A program made the translations under genes and the position numbers. From NCBI GenBank assembly GCA_015494165.1, contig WGBS01000215.1:1-5772 (forward strand): a DNA stretch of 5,772 bases, read 5' to 3'. The DNA comes from Gammaproteobacteria bacterium. Its GTDB lineage: Bacteria; Pseudomonadota; Gammaproteobacteria; S144-34. Below, in pieces: positions 5,596-5,772 of the stretch (its first letter is position 1; the number at the start of each line of letters is the position of its first letter). Below the pieces are notes generated by a model that saw only the letters and a list, made by a program, of their open reading frames with translations, was not told where the DNA came from and searched no databases.

Positions 5596-5772
5596 GCAGC
5601 CGCCGTGCTAGGCTGCTGACGAGATCGGACGCCCGCCACCGGCCGCGTGGCGACGGGAGCGGTCATGCGGGACTCGTCTCTGTCCGTGCTCTCCGGGATG
5701 GCCTCCGGCGGGCGGCCGGTGGCGGGCGTCCGATCTCGTCAGCAGCCTAGCACGGCGGCTGCTCAGCCCACA
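5586..5772. repeat. Perfect 61-bp inverted repeat around a 65-bp spacer, at the window edge
   Basis: The left arm 5586-5646 and right arm 5712-5772 are exact reverse complements over 61 bp. The spacer is 5647-5711. The left arm starts in the kinase codons (TGTGGGCTGA includes the stop). The right arm ends on the last base of the window, so the true arm length is unknown and may continue into the kinase gene. Inside the arm is a smaller dyad, AGCAGCC (5595-5601) with GGCTGCT (5611-5617). There are no T-tracts and no transposase motifs. Confidence 0.97.
5665..5772 (+). CDS. Possible start of a further gene, truncated by the window edge
   Basis: An ATG at 5665 has a GGGAG ribosome binding site (5655-5659) five bases upstream, and the frame stays open to the end. 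The first residues, MRDSSLSVLSGMASGG (1-16), come from the spacer of the inverted repeat. Everything after that is the reverse complement of sequence around the kinase stop codon, so it may not be genuine coding sequence. I recognise no domain. A real gene start followed by a fold-back junction near 5711 would explain this. Confidence 0.25.
   Translation, partial: MRDSSLSVLSGMASGGRPVAGVRSRQQPSTAAAQPT

Noticed and set aside
5586..5772. Intrinsic terminator of the kinase gene
   Set aside because: The 61-bp arms with a 65-bp spacer and no T-tract do not fit, and the arm includes the stop codon itself.

Overview
The window is very GC-rich, with strong third-position G/C bias in its coding parts. 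The encoded proteins look proteobacterial, most likely gammaproteobacterial. The main reasons are a full-length EttA-type ABC-F protein very close to the E. coli form, a FitAB/VapBC-type toxin-antitoxin pair, and REP-type stem-loops of the 'TGTGGGnGnGGCTTCCAGCC' kind that are common in gammaproteobacteria. I cannot name the genus from sequence alone.

Layout. (1) 1-1302 (+) encodes a GGDEF-EAL cyclic-di-GMP protein that is cut by the left window edge. (2) 1303-1848 is a gene-free stretch built of phase-locked 7-bp repeats, small 6-bp-stem/3-nt-loop hairpins and a paired-REP (BIME-like) element. (3) 1849-2522 (+) is a compact toxin-antitoxin operon: a FitA-like palindromic operator, a strong ribosome binding site, a ribbon-helix-helix antitoxin and a PIN-domain toxin that starts inside the antitoxin stop codon. 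(4) 2523-2850 is a second gene-free stretch of the same repeat material. It holds a copy of the 1443-1628 block exactly 1150 bp away (127 bp identical at its core), so the toxin-antitoxin operon lies between two direct repeats. (5) 2851-4521 (-) is ettA, convergent with the toxin gene. (6) 4522-4671 is a divergent promoter region with no repeat material. (7) 4672-5595 (+) encodes a small membrane-anchored HisKA_2-type histidine kinase with no recognisable sensor domain. (8) 5586-5772 is a perfect 61-bp inverted repeat around a 65-bp spacer. It includes the kinase stop codon and the possible start of a further gene, and it ends exactly on the last base of the window.

The genes do not form one pathway. 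EttA throttles translation by energy state, the FitAB-like pair is a self-regulating RNase toxin module, and the GGDEF-EAL protein and the kinase are separate signalling proteins. The most unusual content is non-coding. The heptad/REP mosaic fills the 3'-side intergenic regions, abuts stop codons and the toxin-antitoxin operator, and is absent from the ettA/kinase promoter gap. The other notable item is the perfect inverted repeat at the right edge, which is either a real palindromic structure or a fold-back assembly or amplification artefact.
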